Positions 25,762 to 35,565 of a stretch of DNA of 64,000 bases are shown in pieces. Position 1 is the stretch's first letter. Each line of letters starts with the position of its first letter. This DNA is from Fidelibacterota bacterium (GTDB lineage Bacteria; Fidelibacterota; UBA8477; JABMPR01). The notes below the pieces were generated by a model. The model saw nothing but the letters and a program-made list of their open reading frames with translations, did not search any database and had not been told where the DNA came from. Position numbers and translations under genes: made by a program. The stretch is taken from assembly GCA_016784025.1 (NCBI GenBank), contig JADHVL010000015.1, positions 31,957 to 95,956 of the forward strand. The letters run 5' to 3'.

Positions 25762-26758
25762 ACATTCAATCCTAGTACTTTTGCTTGTAGTGCTCACTGC
25801 ACTTTCTGCACCGGCACAACAGGCCGATGCTGAAAACTGCAATCTATGCCACAGTCTGGCATTGTTAGGAATTGCAACACCTTCAGAAGGGTTGCGAAGT
25901 TTCGAAGTTACGGCCAACGCTTACCGTCATTCAACCCACAGAAATGTCATCTGTAGAGATTGTCATACTGATATCAACGTCTTTCCTCATCCACAAGAGG
26001 TTGCCAAGGTTGAATGTTACAAGGCCTGTCACATTACCAAACCATTCGCCCTCACAGGCTACTCCCATGCTGAGCAGGCAGATGCTCATGCTATTAGTGC
26101 TCATGGTTTCAATTCTGAATATTCAGCTGAAAAAAATGAGGCTAAACCTGATTGCAAGTACTGTCACTCCAATACATTTCGGAATGTTGTCAATGATGAG
26201 GCGTTACAAGAGAGTAGTCAACACTGTGTTCGTTGCCATGAAGGAGAAGGTCTTGCAGGTGTGATCCTTCATGTGAGTTCCCATTCTGGGCACAGGACAG
26301 CTGAGGCTTCTATAGATGTTGTAGAATTATGTTCATCCTGCCATGCTGATCAGGGACATATGAAGCAATTTGACGTCAATCTGACTCAAGTTGGCGGTTA
26401 TGAAAGACACTTCCATGGCAAGGCTCTGAAACGCGGTCTGAATGAAGTCGCCAATTGCATGGATTGCCACCGCAACCACTTAAATCTTCCTGCCGAAGAT
26501 CCCAATTCAAGTATTCACCCGAATAATATTCAACAAACTTGTAGTGCAAACACCTATTGTCATTCAGATGTATCCAGTAAGTTTGCTGCTTCTGCAATTC
26601 ACTCCGAACCTACCACTCAAAACAATCCCATCCTCTTCTATGTCGAATGGGGATTCATCATATTAACCGCTGGTACCATGGCTTTACTCTTTGCCCATAT
26701 TTTTCTCGATTTTGGACGCTGGGTTGGTGATATCTGGTTGCGGAGGAAAGAGAAATGA
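25742..26758 (+). CDS. Multiheme c-type cytochrome with C-terminal membrane anchor
   Basis: A 338-residue protein beginning at ATG 25742, which lies within the codons of the previous gene's last CYACH; the overlap is 20 bp. A signal peptide (ILVLLLVVLTALSAPAQ) leads to six CXXCH motifs (CNLCH, CRDCH, CKYCH, CVRCH, CSSCH, CMDCH), a CX3CH (CYKACH) and a CX5CH (CSANTYCH). Residues about 295-320 form a transmembrane helix (FYVEWGFIILTAGTMALLFAHIF, here shown in part as EWGFIILTAG), leaving basic LRRKEK in the cytoplasm. It likely takes electrons from the cytochrome b encoded next, with which it shares an ATGA overlap, and is fused to the same partner type in the 37-39 kb operon. Confidence 0.88.
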   Translation: MPATIYRHSILVLLLVVLTALSAPAQQADAENCNLCHSLALLGIATPSEGLRSFEVTANAYRHSTHRNVICRDCHTDINVFPHPQEVAKVECYKACHITKPFALTGYSHAEQADAHAISAHGFNSEYSAEKNEAKPDCKYCHSNTFRNVVNDEALQESSQHCVRCHEGEGLAGVILHVSSHSGHRTAEASIDVVELCSSCHADQGHMKQFDVNLTQVGGYERHFHGKALKRGLNEVANCMDCHRNHLNLPAEDPNSSIHPNNIQQTCSANTYCHSDVSSKFAASAIHSEPTTQNNPILFYVEWGFIILTAGTMALLFAHIFLDFGRWVGDIWLRRKEK

Positions 26759-27447
26759 GTCGAGACTACACGCGTTTTTCACTGAGTCAACGTTTACAGC
26801 ATGTATTCATGTTTGTGCCCTTTATCATTTTGGTATTGACTGGATTCCCCATCAAATTTCCTGAAAGCGAGTTTTGGAGTTTCATTATGTCAGCCGCCGG
26901 TGGGATTGAAAATGCTCGTATCATCCATCGTTTCGCTGCCGCAGTCATGATTCTTGATTTCGCCTTTCATATTCTTTATGTCGGCTACAATCTCATCAAG
27001 CAAAGACCCTCCCTGGCCGATATGCATCTCGTGCCCAATGGAAGAGATGGTAGGAATATCATAGAAAATTTGAAGTATTTCCTGTTTCTGTCGGATGAGC
27101 GCCCCAGGTTTCATAAATTCTCATATCTTGAGAAATTTGATTACTGGGCAGTGTTCTGGGGTATGTTTATCATGGCAGGAAGTGGCATCATTTTGTGGTT
27201 TCCCGTTCTATTCAGCAAGTTTTTACCAGGAATTGTGATTCAGATCGCCTACATCGCCCATAGTGATGAAGCAATGTTGGCACTCCTGGCCATCATTATC
27301 TGGCATTTTTATAATGTTCATTTCAATCCTCGCATCTGGCCTGCAAATAAGGTCTGGTATAAGGGAACTTTATCTGAGGAAGAAATGGAGTATGAGCATC
27401 CTCTTGAATTAGAGGAAATCAAAGCCAGAGAGGAGGCTTCAAAATGA
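26755..27447 (+). CDS. Membrane cytochrome b (FdnI/ExtP-like)
   Basis: A 230-residue inner-membrane protein with four helices (about residues 15-35, 52-75, 125-150, 172-195) and histidines placed as heme b ligands: QHV near 14, IHRF near 57 and AFH near 72, HSDE near 165 and WHFYNVHF near 192. It resembles the gamma subunit of formate dehydrogenase and b-type subunits of electron conduits, so it is likely to oxidise menaquinol and pass electrons to the periplasmic cytochromes. It is bounded on both sides by ATGA overlaps with cytochrome genes. Confidence 0.88.
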   Translation: MSRDYTRFSLSQRLQHVFMFVPFIILVLTGFPIKFPESEFWSFIMSAAGGIENARIIHRFAAAVMILDFAFHILYVGYNLIKQRPSLADMHLVPNGRDGRNIIENLKYFLFLSDERPRFHKFSYLEKFDYWAVFWGMFIMAGSGIILWFPVLFSKFLPGIVIQIAYIAHSDEAMLALLAIIIWHFYNVHFNPRIWPANKVWYKGTLSEEEMEYEHPLELEEIKAREEASK

Positions 27448-28241
27448 AAAAAGCCTTGAAACTCCTTTATGGGCTTCTCGCATTGGTTCTGGGTACCTTT
27501 GTTTCAGTAACTCTCATCAAGGCAGTGGTCTCTCATGATACCCCACTTGAAGTTGAAGTTCTTTCTGAATCCCGCTTCCCCGATTATGTAGAGCAGCTCA
27601 ATAGCCATTATGACAGTTACGAGAACCGTCAGAGCCATTTTCACCAGACCAAGGAACGCTATTTTCTGCCAATGGAACGGCAGGAAAATTGTTTGAACTG
27701 CCATTCGCTTTGGCCACACAAAAAAGACCTGAGAACACGGGCTTTTAATAACCAGCACTCCAGATATATGTCATGCATGAGTTGTCACATTGATGATCAA
27801 CCCGGTCGACCTGTAAAATTTGAATGGTATAACTTTGGTGTGGATAATTCCATTACTCGCCAGGGTGCCTATGGCTTGGTCCGCGATGCCAATGAAAAAC
27901 TTTCCGGTCCAGACAACTTTATCAGCAAAATTATTCCTGTCATCTCTGATGGTGAGATCAAAACCCGTCTATTTACTTCATACAGTTCTGAACAAGCAGT
28001 CGCGTATCGAAACTCAGTAGATGCAGGGAACTACGTGGATGAAGTCCAGGCCAGGAAAGATGCTGAAGCTCTGGTGGGTGAGAAGGCATTGACCTGTTCG
28101 AACTGTCATTCAGAATCTGCCTCATTCCCATGGGAGACCCTGGGTTTTAAGGGCGATAGATTAAATGAAATGCGGCATTCGGCAGTCGTGGGTATGGTTG
28201 AGAAATACGAATCATTCTATTTCCCTCCTGTTTTTGAGTAA
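27444..28241 (+). CDS. Tri-heme c-type cytochrome, membrane-anchored
   Basis: A 265-residue protein. An N-terminal hydrophobic segment (LKLLYGLLALVLGTFVSV) anchors or exports it, and three CXXCH motifs follow (CLNCH, CMSCH, CSNCH at about residues 85, 113 and 220). Start ATG 27444 overlaps the cytochrome b stop (ATGA). Histidine-rich spacing (HSLWPH, NNQHSRYMS) suggests bis-His ligation. Position next to the b subunit suggests it completes the quinol-to-periplasm module. I cannot match it to a named subunit. Confidence 0.85.
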   Translation: MKKALKLLYGLLALVLGTFVSVTLIKAVVSHDTPLEVEVLSESRFPDYVEQLNSHYDSYENRQSHFHQTKERYFLPMERQENCLNCHSLWPHKKDLRTRAFNNQHSRYMSCMSCHIDDQPGRPVKFEWYNFGVDNSITRQGAYGLVRDANEKLSGPDNFISKIIPVISDGEIKTRLFTSYSSEQAVAYRNSVDAGNYVDEVQARKDAEALVGEKALTCSNCHSESASFPWETLGFKGDRLNEMRHSAVVGMVEKYESFYFPPVFE

Positions 28242-28263
28242 ATCAGAGATATCGAGAGCATTC

Positions 28264-29139
28264 ATGAGATTTAAGAAGCTGCTAATTGTTGTTCTGGCGA
28301 CCAGCTTTGGCCTGGTACAAAGTCTTATTGCCCAGGAAGTAAGCTTCTCACTTGTCAGGACCCTTGAAGCTGATTTTAATTTTCCCACAGATCTCTGTGG
28401 AAATGATCGAGGTGATGTCTTTGTTCTGGATGGCATGAATGATCGAGTCGTTCAGCTCAAAACCAGCGGTGAAGTGGTTGAAATCAGACCTCAACGAGAA
28501 TCTATTTACAAAGCAGTAGGAATCGCCTGGATTAATGGTGATCTCTGGATTGCCGATACGCCTCGTTCACGTCTTCTGAAAATGGAGATGAATGGACGCA
28601 TTAGCCAGATTGTCAAGCTGGATCATCAAACTGAACCTGTGGATGTTGCTGATATGGGTGATAATATGGTTGTGACAGACCGCCTGAATCATACCATCAC
28701 AGTTCTGGATAAAGATTTCAAAGAAAAATATTACTGGGGGAAAAGAGGAGAGAAGGTTGGCGAATTTATCAATCCTGGCTTTCTGGCTTCCGGTCCTGAA
28801 AATAGAATCCTTATCGGAGACATACTTAACCGCAGGGTTGTTTCCTTTTCACCCAGTGGACGCTACCCGCAAATCATTGCCAAACCAGGTGTTGAAAAAG
28901 GCCAAATATTCAGACCTAAAGGGATTGCTCTCGATTCACAAAAACGTATTTGGGTAGCTGATGGCTATACAGGTGCTCTTCAAGCCTTCTCTATTTCCGG
29001 GAAATATCTGGGGATAGCCACCAGCGAGGGTAAAAGTCTCGCCTTGTCAGCTCCCATGGGAGTTTTTATAGACAAACAGGATCGTCTGTGGGTGGTGGAG
29101 TCATTCGCAAGCAAAGTCAGCGTTTGGCGGATCAAATGA
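28264..29139 (+). CDS. Secreted NHL-repeat beta-propeller protein
   Basis: A 291-residue exported protein starting at ATG 28264 (upstream 28165 lies inside the previous gene). After a signal peptide (KLLIVVLATSFGLVQSLIAQ) come about five NHL/YWTD-like blades with motifs such as VFVLDGMNDRVVQL, LWIADTPRSRLLKM, ILIGDILNRRVVSF and IWVADGYTGALQAF. No heme motif. NHL propellers beside multiheme cytochromes usually serve as extracellular scaffolds. ATGA-type overlap with the next cytochrome gene indicates coupling. Confidence 0.88.
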   Translation: MRFKKLLIVVLATSFGLVQSLIAQEVSFSLVRTLEADFNFPTDLCGNDRGDVFVLDGMNDRVVQLKTSGEVVEIRPQRESIYKAVGIAWINGDLWIADTPRSRLLKMEMNGRISQIVKLDHQTEPVDVADMGDNMVVTDRLNHTITVLDKDFKEKYYWGKRGEKVGEFINPGFLASGPENRILIGDILNRRVVSFSPSGRYPQIIAKPGVEKGQIFRPKGIALDSQKRIWVADGYTGALQAFSISGKYLGIATSEGKSLALSAPMGVFIDKQDRLWVVESFASKVSVWRIK

Positions 29140-31214
29140 TGAACACCTCAAAAAGGTTAATCGTCGTTTTCGCTATTCTGTGTTTGATGGGTGCTTTTGC
29201 CCAGGGGCAACATAACCCGGATGGTCGCAAAGTGAGTCTGGATTGTGTCACCTGCCATGTCACCTGGCATGACAATATCGATCCCCAGAAATCATTGCTC
29301 CCCAAAATGGATGCACCCATTCAGATTCAAGGTATGCCTGCTCGCATTGCCACAGCAGCAATGTGTTTTACCTGCCACGATGGAACGGTAAAGGATTCTC
29401 GTCAAACTTTCGCGTCCAGCAACCATCAGATGGATATGGATGTAAAGCATGCAAATATTAAAGATCTACCACTTGATAAGAACGGTAAGATCTATTGTGG
29501 TACCTGCCACACTCCCCATAGTCTGAAACCTACACGAAATGGAGGTCTGGCGCCCTTCTTACGAATGGAAAAGATGAATTCTGCGATATGTCTGGATTGT
29601 CACTCCAATCAAGCCAAATCTCATAAAAATCACCCCATCAAGGTGAAAGTCTCACCTGACAATACCATGGCGGAAAACACCTTCTGGGGTAAAGACGGCA
29701 CTATGGAATGTATGACCTGTCATCCCATTCATGGAACAGAATCCGTGGTAGGCGTGACTGGAAATGACCGCAGTGAACTCTGCTCCTCATGTCATGAAGC
29801 CTATTTTAACATTAAGCTTACTGATCATGATCTCACCAGCTCCTTGATGAATAAATCAAGCGATATAGGTCCTGATTTTGGTGGCCATGATCCATGTGCA
29901 GCCTGCCATGTCAGTCACGGCGGTCAAGCCGAGCATATGTGGGCCATGGAAATTGATCCGAAAGCAGGGGAGAATGGCTACTGTATTGGTTGTCATAGCG
30001 ATAACGGTCTGGGTCAGGAAAAAACATTTTCACATGCCGGTCACCCCGTATCAAAAATTAAGCTGAGAAAAAATATTCCTGCCCTGGGAATTAAAGCAGG
30101 TGACAAATTACTTTGTAAATCCTGTCACGATCCGCATCAATGGGAATTCTCAAACAAACACGCTGTGAATGTCAGCAATGAAGAAGGCACTGAATATACC
30201 TCCTTTTTGCGTTTGCCTGATGATGCCCAGGGACAGTTATGTGTGGCCTGCCACGCAGGACAATCCAGCATGTTCAATTCTGACCACAGTGTAGCCCGAG
30301 AAGGTTTCCAACAGTTATTCAGAGAATCAAACACATTAAACGGTCAGTGTACAGTTTGTCATGGGGCTCATACGGATGCTCTGGATGGATCCACAGAAGA
30401 TGATCCCTATACTGTCCTGTGTATGCGCTGCCATGATGGTCAACATTTCGCCACATCAGTGGTTCATAATAACCATCCCATCGGTGTACCCTTTGAATCA
30501 AAAAGCAATCTCCATGGGTATAATAAGGATAGTCAAACTTTACTGAGCTGCAATACCTGTCATGATCCGCATAAGTGGGGTCAGACAGTGGAAAAATCTC
30601 AAACGGTGGATTTAAAGGGAGACGATAGAAACTCATTCCTCACCATTTCAAACTGGCCGGAACCCAAGCTCTGTCTCGATTGTCATCCTGAGCAAGGGAC
30701 TATCTTAAATTCAGATCATGATTTGACAGAAGAAGATAGAAGTGCCTGTAGTCTTTGTCATGCTCCCCACAATGCTGAAACAGAATATGGAATTTTAGCG
30801 AAATGGGGCGATGCTCCTGGTGCCAGTTTTAATGAAAAACATTGTTTCAGCTGTCATAGTGAACAGGGCTCAGCCTCAGCCAAACTGGTAGAGGGGTATA
30901 GTCATCCACGAGAATTCGGCATCCTGACTCCACCGGCAAGAGGAACTGGAGATTGGTTGGATTTCCCCCTCTTTACGGAAGCGGGACCAAGCATGACCGT
31001 GGGTCATATCGATTGTTTCACCTGCCACAATCCCCATTCCTGGTCTTATAAAACCAAATTTCAAGAGCTGGGCTCTGAAAACGAAGAAGGAAATGATCTC
31101 ACATCATTTTTACGCAATCCCAGTCAGTTGACACTTTGTACTGATTGTCATGGCGAAAGCACACTCTGGAAATACAATTACTACCATGATCCAGTTAAGA
31201 GAAAGAGATACTAA
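29136..31214 (+). CDS. Large 18-heme c-type cytochrome
   Basis: A 692-residue exported protein with 18 CXXCH motifs, many as CHDPH/CHTPH/CHNPH doubled-CXXCH types, spread evenly from residue about 35 to 680. The signal peptide RLIVVFAILCLMGAFAQ follows two adjacent ATG codons (29136, 29139) that overlap the stop of the NHL gene. Size and heme load suggest a wire-like outer-membrane or extracellular electron carrier. No lipobox is visible. It lies between two NHL propeller genes, so the three proteins likely form one complex. Confidence 0.92.
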   Translation: MMNTSKRLIVVFAILCLMGAFAQGQHNPDGRKVSLDCVTCHVTWHDNIDPQKSLLPKMDAPIQIQGMPARIATAAMCFTCHDGTVKDSRQTFASSNHQMDMDVKHANIKDLPLDKNGKIYCGTCHTPHSLKPTRNGGLAPFLRMEKMNSAICLDCHSNQAKSHKNHPIKVKVSPDNTMAENTFWGKDGTMECMTCHPIHGTESVVGVTGNDRSELCSSCHEAYFNIKLTDHDLTSSLMNKSSDIGPDFGGHDPCAACHVSHGGQAEHMWAMEIDPKAGENGYCIGCHSDNGLGQEKTFSHAGHPVSKIKLRKNIPALGIKAGDKLLCKSCHDPHQWEFSNKHAVNVSNEEGTEYTSFLRLPDDAQGQLCVACHAGQSSMFNSDHSVAREGFQQLFRESNTLNGQCTVCHGAHTDALDGSTEDDPYTVLCMRCHDGQHFATSVVHNNHPIGVPFESKSNLHGYNKDSQTLLSCNTCHDPHKWGQTVEKSQTVDLKGDDRNSFLTISNWPEPKLCLDCHPEQGTILNSDHDLTEEDRSACSLCHAPHNAETEYGILAKWGDAPGASFNEKHCFSCHSEQGSASAKLVEGYSHPREFGILTPPARGTGDWLDFPLFTEAGPSMTVGHIDCFTCHNPHSWSYKTKFQELGSENEEGNDLTSFLRNPSQLTLCTDCHGESTLWKYNYYHDPVKRKRY

Positions 31215-31215
31215 G

Positions 31216-32247
31216 ATGAGCGTCATCAAATCTTTTAAACCTTACTTAACAGTTTTATTGCTCATATCAGTGGTTTTCATGTCTGGACTTGTTGGATGTG
31301 CTTCAAGCAACAAGATCAGCGAGGCTATAAATTACCCTGCTGATATCCCGCAACCCTACTTGACCCTGGAGCAAGTGATTGAAGGTGCTCAGGATTCTCC
31401 TGAGGGGTTGTTTAGTCGTTTTCTGGGTATGATCGTGGGACCAGAGAGAAAATTCACCTTAAATCAGCCCACCGATATGGTCGTTGATCAAAAGGGACGT
31501 TTACTCATCGTTGAGTCTGAAGCCGGATATATCTCTATTTACAACGAAGTTGAAGGGGAATGGGTGAATAGTGAAAGAGTTCGTCTTTCAGAAATCCTGC
31601 ATCCCACTTCTATCGCTGCCGGACCAGATAAAATATTTGTTAGTGATTTAATGGGTGGCACCGTTCACATCCTGGATTATGAGTTCAATTTAGTGGGGAC
31701 AATGAATCATGCTGACATGCAGAGGCCTGGCGGTCTTTGTTATGATGGTCATTCCAACCGTTTGCTCATTGCCGATCCCCCTGCTAATAGGGTATTTGTT
31801 TTTTCACCTGGAGGTGAATATCTCGCTCAATTGGGTCGGGGTGGACACTCCCAGGGTATTTTGCAAAGTCCCATTGCCATAACTGTAGATGCTGCCAATG
31901 GGGATATATATGTTTTAGATGGGATGGCTCGCAAGGTCAAACAATACAATCCTGACTTCCAGTTTATCAATAGTTTTGGTGAATATGATCAGGTCCCAGG
32001 AAGTTTTGCTTTTCCCAAAGGCATTGCCCTGGCAGTGGATGGTACGCTTTTCGTCGGTGATGGGGCCTTTGGCAACATTCAAATGTTTGATCCCACTGGT
32101 GCCCTGCTTTTCTATTTCGGTGAAACTGGCACAGAACAAGGTCAATTCCTGATGCCGCGCAATTTGTTTATTGATCAAGAGCAGCGTTTGTTTGTTGCCG
32201 ATCCATACAATAACAGGGTACAAATTTTTCGTTATTTTGCACAATAG
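31216..32247 (+). CDS. NHL-repeat beta-propeller lipoprotein
   Basis: A 343-residue lipoprotein (signal ending SGLVGC) with six NHL blades: MVVDQKGRLLIVES, IFVSDLMGGTVHIL, LLIADPPANRVFVF, IYVLDGMARKVKQY, LFVGDGAFGNIQMF and LFVADPYNNRVQIF. The lipid anchor should hold it to the outer membrane next to the 18-heme cytochrome encoded upstream and the porin downstream. ATG 31216 begins just after the cytochrome stop; the upstream 31150 start is inside that gene. Confidence 0.9.
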   Translation: MSVIKSFKPYLTVLLLISVVFMSGLVGCASSNKISEAINYPADIPQPYLTLEQVIEGAQDSPEGLFSRFLGMIVGPERKFTLNQPTDMVVDQKGRLLIVESEAGYISIYNEVEGEWVNSERVRLSEILHPTSIAAGPDKIFVSDLMGGTVHILDYEFNLVGTMNHADMQRPGGLCYDGHSNRLLIADPPANRVFVFSPGGEYLAQLGRGGHSQGILQSPIAITVDAANGDIYVLDGMARKVKQYNPDFQFINSFGEYDQVPGSFAFPKGIALAVDGTLFVGDGAFGNIQMFDPTGALLFYFGETGTEQGQFLMPRNLFIDQEQRLFVADPYNNRVQIFRYFAQ

Positions 32248-32258
32248 TGAGCAGGGAT

Positions 32259-33896
32259 ATGAAGCTTAATTATACACATCAGACAACACCTCCCATGAAA
32301 TTTATGGTGATGGGTGTTCTCAGCCTGGTTCTGCTTGGCAATCAAGTGTTCGCCCTTGATATGACCAGTATTGGTAGAGTTGAGAGTAGAGTCGGAATGA
32401 TCTCCAATGATACTGGAGACGGTAACAATTTGGTCCACATGGAACGCATAAACTGGGGAATTCAACAGCAGTTTAACTATCTGGATTTCAATTATAATTT
32501 AAGTGGTGGTGGACTGCTCCGTGGATCGACTCAACTTGAGATGACAGAATTTATCCCTGAGTTCCAGGCCAAAGCACAAATTCAACCCTTTCGCAAAACC
32601 ACCCTTGAGATGTTCAGCTATTCTCAATTGAGAAACCCCATGCAGATCACTCAGGATACTCTGCAACATAAAGAGCAGGTCAGCGGGCTTCAGTTTCGTT
32701 CCAGTCTGCCTAATAACGGAAGATTACTAATTGCCTATGGAATCAGAAATTCCAAGCGAGACACCAATACAATAAATCACCAATTTGCGAAACTTCATCT
32801 CGAGCAAAAACTCCTGGGTTTGCAGTTTCGTTTCCAAGGTGAAAAAGATTTGACTAATAATGATGTTACAAGCGGGGACGACGACAGATCCAACATGTCC
32901 ATTCAGTGGTACGGCAGTCCTGCAAAAGGCTTAAACTGGACGGCGATTAATTCCGTTTATAATTATGGCGGAAATGCCTATTGGCGAGTTTATCAACGGG
33001 TAAACTATCAATTATCCAACCGTTCCACTGTCTGGGCACACGTTAACAATCAGCAGGTAGCCTATCGTGGCAGCTATCTCAATACTCAGGCGTACGATGT
33101 GGACTATCGCTGGAAGAAAAGTGATGCTATAGCCTTTCAACTGCTCGGTGAGGGAAGTAAGGTCAAACCGCTTAGTGGGGATCCACAATACCATTGGCGA
33201 GCTTATCTGGCCGGGTTGCACTGGCGACTGGGAGATAGAAAATCAGCTCTTGGAGTTCTGCAGTTTGGATATAAAGAATCTTACCGCTTTGGATCTGGCT
33301 TGGATATGCGCTTTGAACTAGAGGAGCGGGTTCCCCTGATGCAAAACCGGACATTACGGGTAGGTTTGAGCGATCACTCCGAAGGTGAGATTTTTATTGG
33401 ATTAGATGAGGTCAGCGAAGAACCGCGATATGATATAGACCATCGATTAGACCTGACTGTAGATTTGTGGCCTGGTCAGAAAGTTCAAGTTGCCAACACA
33501 TTCAGGTTATTGAATCATTTTGGAACGGATCTCGATTTTTCAGAAGATACTTTACGCAATGCGATTACGCACAACATTCAACTCAAATATGTAAAGAGGA
33601 AATTGAGAGCCTCCCTGGATCATCTCACGGTAAGTGACCTGGGTGACGAGAGTGATTTACGTCTTCACCTGAATACAAGGTTCACCTATCATATGTCTCC
33701 TGGTAGCAGCTTGAATTTGATCAGCATGTATCGTTATAAATCAGAAATCTATCCCGACTATCTCTGGCTGAATTCCTTTATTAAAGTGAATATGCACTAT
33801 TTCAATTGGGCACTTGAAGTTCAAGCTCAGGGCAAACCCGATACCATATTTGATGAAAAATTCTCGGTATGGATGCGTTTTGTGAGGCAGCTATGA
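32259..33896 (+). CDS. Outer-membrane beta-barrel, porin of the cytochrome conduit (ExtI/OmbB-like role)
   Basis: A 545-residue protein with an exported N-terminus (core GVLSLVLLGNQVFA) and long alternating polar/aromatic strands to the C-terminal FSVWMRFVRQL, the usual aromatic barrel end. No cysteine-rich or heme region. Candidate starts are GTG 32247, ATG 32259 and ATG 32295; 32259 has GAG six bases upstream. By context, lying between an NHL lipoprotein and a multiheme cytochrome with an ATGA overlap at its 3' end, it should form the sheath through which electrons cross the outer membrane. Sequence similarity to a particular porin family is not claimed. Confidence 0.78.
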   Translation: MKLNYTHQTTPPMKFMVMGVLSLVLLGNQVFALDMTSIGRVESRVGMISNDTGDGNNLVHMERINWGIQQQFNYLDFNYNLSGGGLLRGSTQLEMTEFIPEFQAKAQIQPFRKTTLEMFSYSQLRNPMQITQDTLQHKEQVSGLQFRSSLPNNGRLLIAYGIRNSKRDTNTINHQFAKLHLEQKLLGLQFRFQGEKDLTNNDVTSGDDDRSNMSIQWYGSPAKGLNWTAINSVYNYGGNAYWRVYQRVNYQLSNRSTVWAHVNNQQVAYRGSYLNTQAYDVDYRWKKSDAIAFQLLGEGSKVKPLSGDPQYHWRAYLAGLHWRLGDRKSALGVLQFGYKESYRFGSGLDMRFELEERVPLMQNRTLRVGLSDHSEGEIFIGLDEVSEEPRYDIDHRLDLTVDLWPGQKVQVANTFRLLNHFGTDLDFSEDTLRNAITHNIQLKYVKRKLRASLDHLTVSDLGDESDLRLHLNTRFTYHMSPGSSLNLISMYRYKSEIYPDYLWLNSFIKVNMHYFNWALEVQAQGKPDTIFDEKFSVWMRFVRQL

Positions 33897-35521
33897 TCAA
33901 GCTAAAAATTATTCCAGTATTTTGTTTACTGGCAGCGTCTTTATGGGGTCAAGGATTTGAGGATCTTCAGAACAAGAGCAAGATTGCTGATACGCCACAC
34001 AACTTGATGATGAATAAAGATGCGCTAATGCTGGATAGCATACTCGTCGATTTCTCACTTTGTCGTTCATGTCATGTGCCCAATAAGGCTACTGCAGTGG
34101 AACCCCTGTGGTATCGCAAGATCTCAATCCCAAGATTTGATATAAATAAAGAAATAGTTGCTGGAGATGACCATGTTCACACCCTGGATCCAGGGAGTCG
34201 CAATTGTCTCTCTTGTCACGATGGATCAATGGCTCGTAGTTTTCCTCATCGAGGTGATCAGAAACATCCCCAGGTGAACATGACCGCTCCTGAAGTTCAG
34301 GCACCAGCCAATTACAACATGCATCTCTTCAATTTTCCAAAGTCAGGGAAAGAGATCAGTCGTCCCGATGCATCTTCGGAACTGATGCTCACTAGCCAAA
34401 ATCAGGTTGGTTGTATCACCTGTCATGATCCTCATAACAATGAGAAGGGTCATTTCCTCAGGGTATCAAATCAGGGATCAGAAATTTGTATGGAATGCCA
34501 TCATATGCAGAACTGGGAATTGTCTACACATGGAAATCCCCAGAATCCATTGCATGCTGATCTTGAGGAAGTTGCCTGTTTGCAGTGCCATTCCATCCAC
34601 ACGCTGCCCACCAATGCAAAATTACTTAAGGCAGATGAAAACACACTTTGTCTGACCTGTCATGATGGTAGAACTGATGATGATACTGAAATCGCCAGCA
34701 TAAAAAATCTTGAGGAAGTCTTCGAGAAACCATTTACTCACCCCATCCGGATCAATCCCAATGTCACAGATGTTGGCTATGATTCAGAGAGTGATTCTCC
34801 ATGGAACTTCGGGTTGGCCGACGACCGCTTTGTACGTTGTGGTGATTGCCACAATCCTCATGCTGTCACTGAGAAAAATATATCACCTGTACTAGATGGA
34901 AGCTTGGCCTTTGTGGAAGGTGTTGATGCAATTGGCTTTCGAAAGGATCAGGTTGATTATGAATATGAAGTTTGCTACAAATGCCATGGCCAAAATCAGA
35001 ATGTAAATTCTGGTAATGATGTTGCCAGACTCCTTAGTGTAGGGAACCGGAGCTACCATCCCATTGAAAGTGTCGGATTGTCACAAAGTGTCCCAAGTTT
35101 GAAAGATGGTTGGAGCGAACAGTCCCTGATTACCTGTTCTGATTGTCATGGAAATGATGATCCCTATGGTCCCCAGGGTCCTCACGGCTCTAGTTTGCCC
35201 CACATTCTTAAGGCACGTTACAGTGACTTTCCCTATGCCAGCATCGATGAACAGGAATTATGCTTTAAATGCCATGACCAGCGCAAGATTACAGGTAATG
35301 ATGGCTTCAAATTTCATAATCTCCATATCGACCGGGCAGGTTATAGCTGTTCGGCCTGTCACAATCCACATGGGAGTGTTGATTCCCCAGGTCTCATTGA
35401 TTTGAATCAGTCTCACATCAGTGCTATTAACGGTGTAAAACAGGTTGAAAGTCTAGAACCAGGACATGGAACCTGTACATTGAAGTGTCATGAAGGCAAA
35501 CACTTGAGGGATGTCTATTAG
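33893..35521 (+). CDS. 12-heme c-type cytochrome
   Basis: A 542-residue exported protein (signal KIIPVFCLLAASLWGQ) with 11 CXXCH motifs, several in CHDPH/CHNPH doubled form, and one CX3CH (CTLKCH) near the C-terminus. ATG 33893 overlaps the porin stop (ATGA). It is the last gene of the cluster, followed by a terminator hairpin. Likely the periplasmic or outward-facing cytochrome of the porin complex. Confidence 0.9.
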   Translation: MIKLKIIPVFCLLAASLWGQGFEDLQNKSKIADTPHNLMMNKDALMLDSILVDFSLCRSCHVPNKATAVEPLWYRKISIPRFDINKEIVAGDDHVHTLDPGSRNCLSCHDGSMARSFPHRGDQKHPQVNMTAPEVQAPANYNMHLFNFPKSGKEISRPDASSELMLTSQNQVGCITCHDPHNNEKGHFLRVSNQGSEICMECHHMQNWELSTHGNPQNPLHADLEEVACLQCHSIHTLPTNAKLLKADENTLCLTCHDGRTDDDTEIASIKNLEEVFEKPFTHPIRINPNVTDVGYDSESDSPWNFGLADDRFVRCGDCHNPHAVTEKNISPVLDGSLAFVEGVDAIGFRKDQVDYEYEVCYKCHGQNQNVNSGNDVARLLSVGNRSYHPIESVGLSQSVPSLKDGWSEQSLITCSDCHGNDDPYGPQGPHGSSLPHILKARYSDFPYASIDEQELCFKCHDQRKITGNDGFKFHNLHIDRAGYSCSACHNPHGSVDSPGLIDLNQSHISAINGVKQVESLEPGHGTCTLKCHEGKHLRDVY

Positions 35522-35565
35522 CCGAGGTTTAGAGCTTCCTCTAGCCCCACTCGATTTCCAATAAT

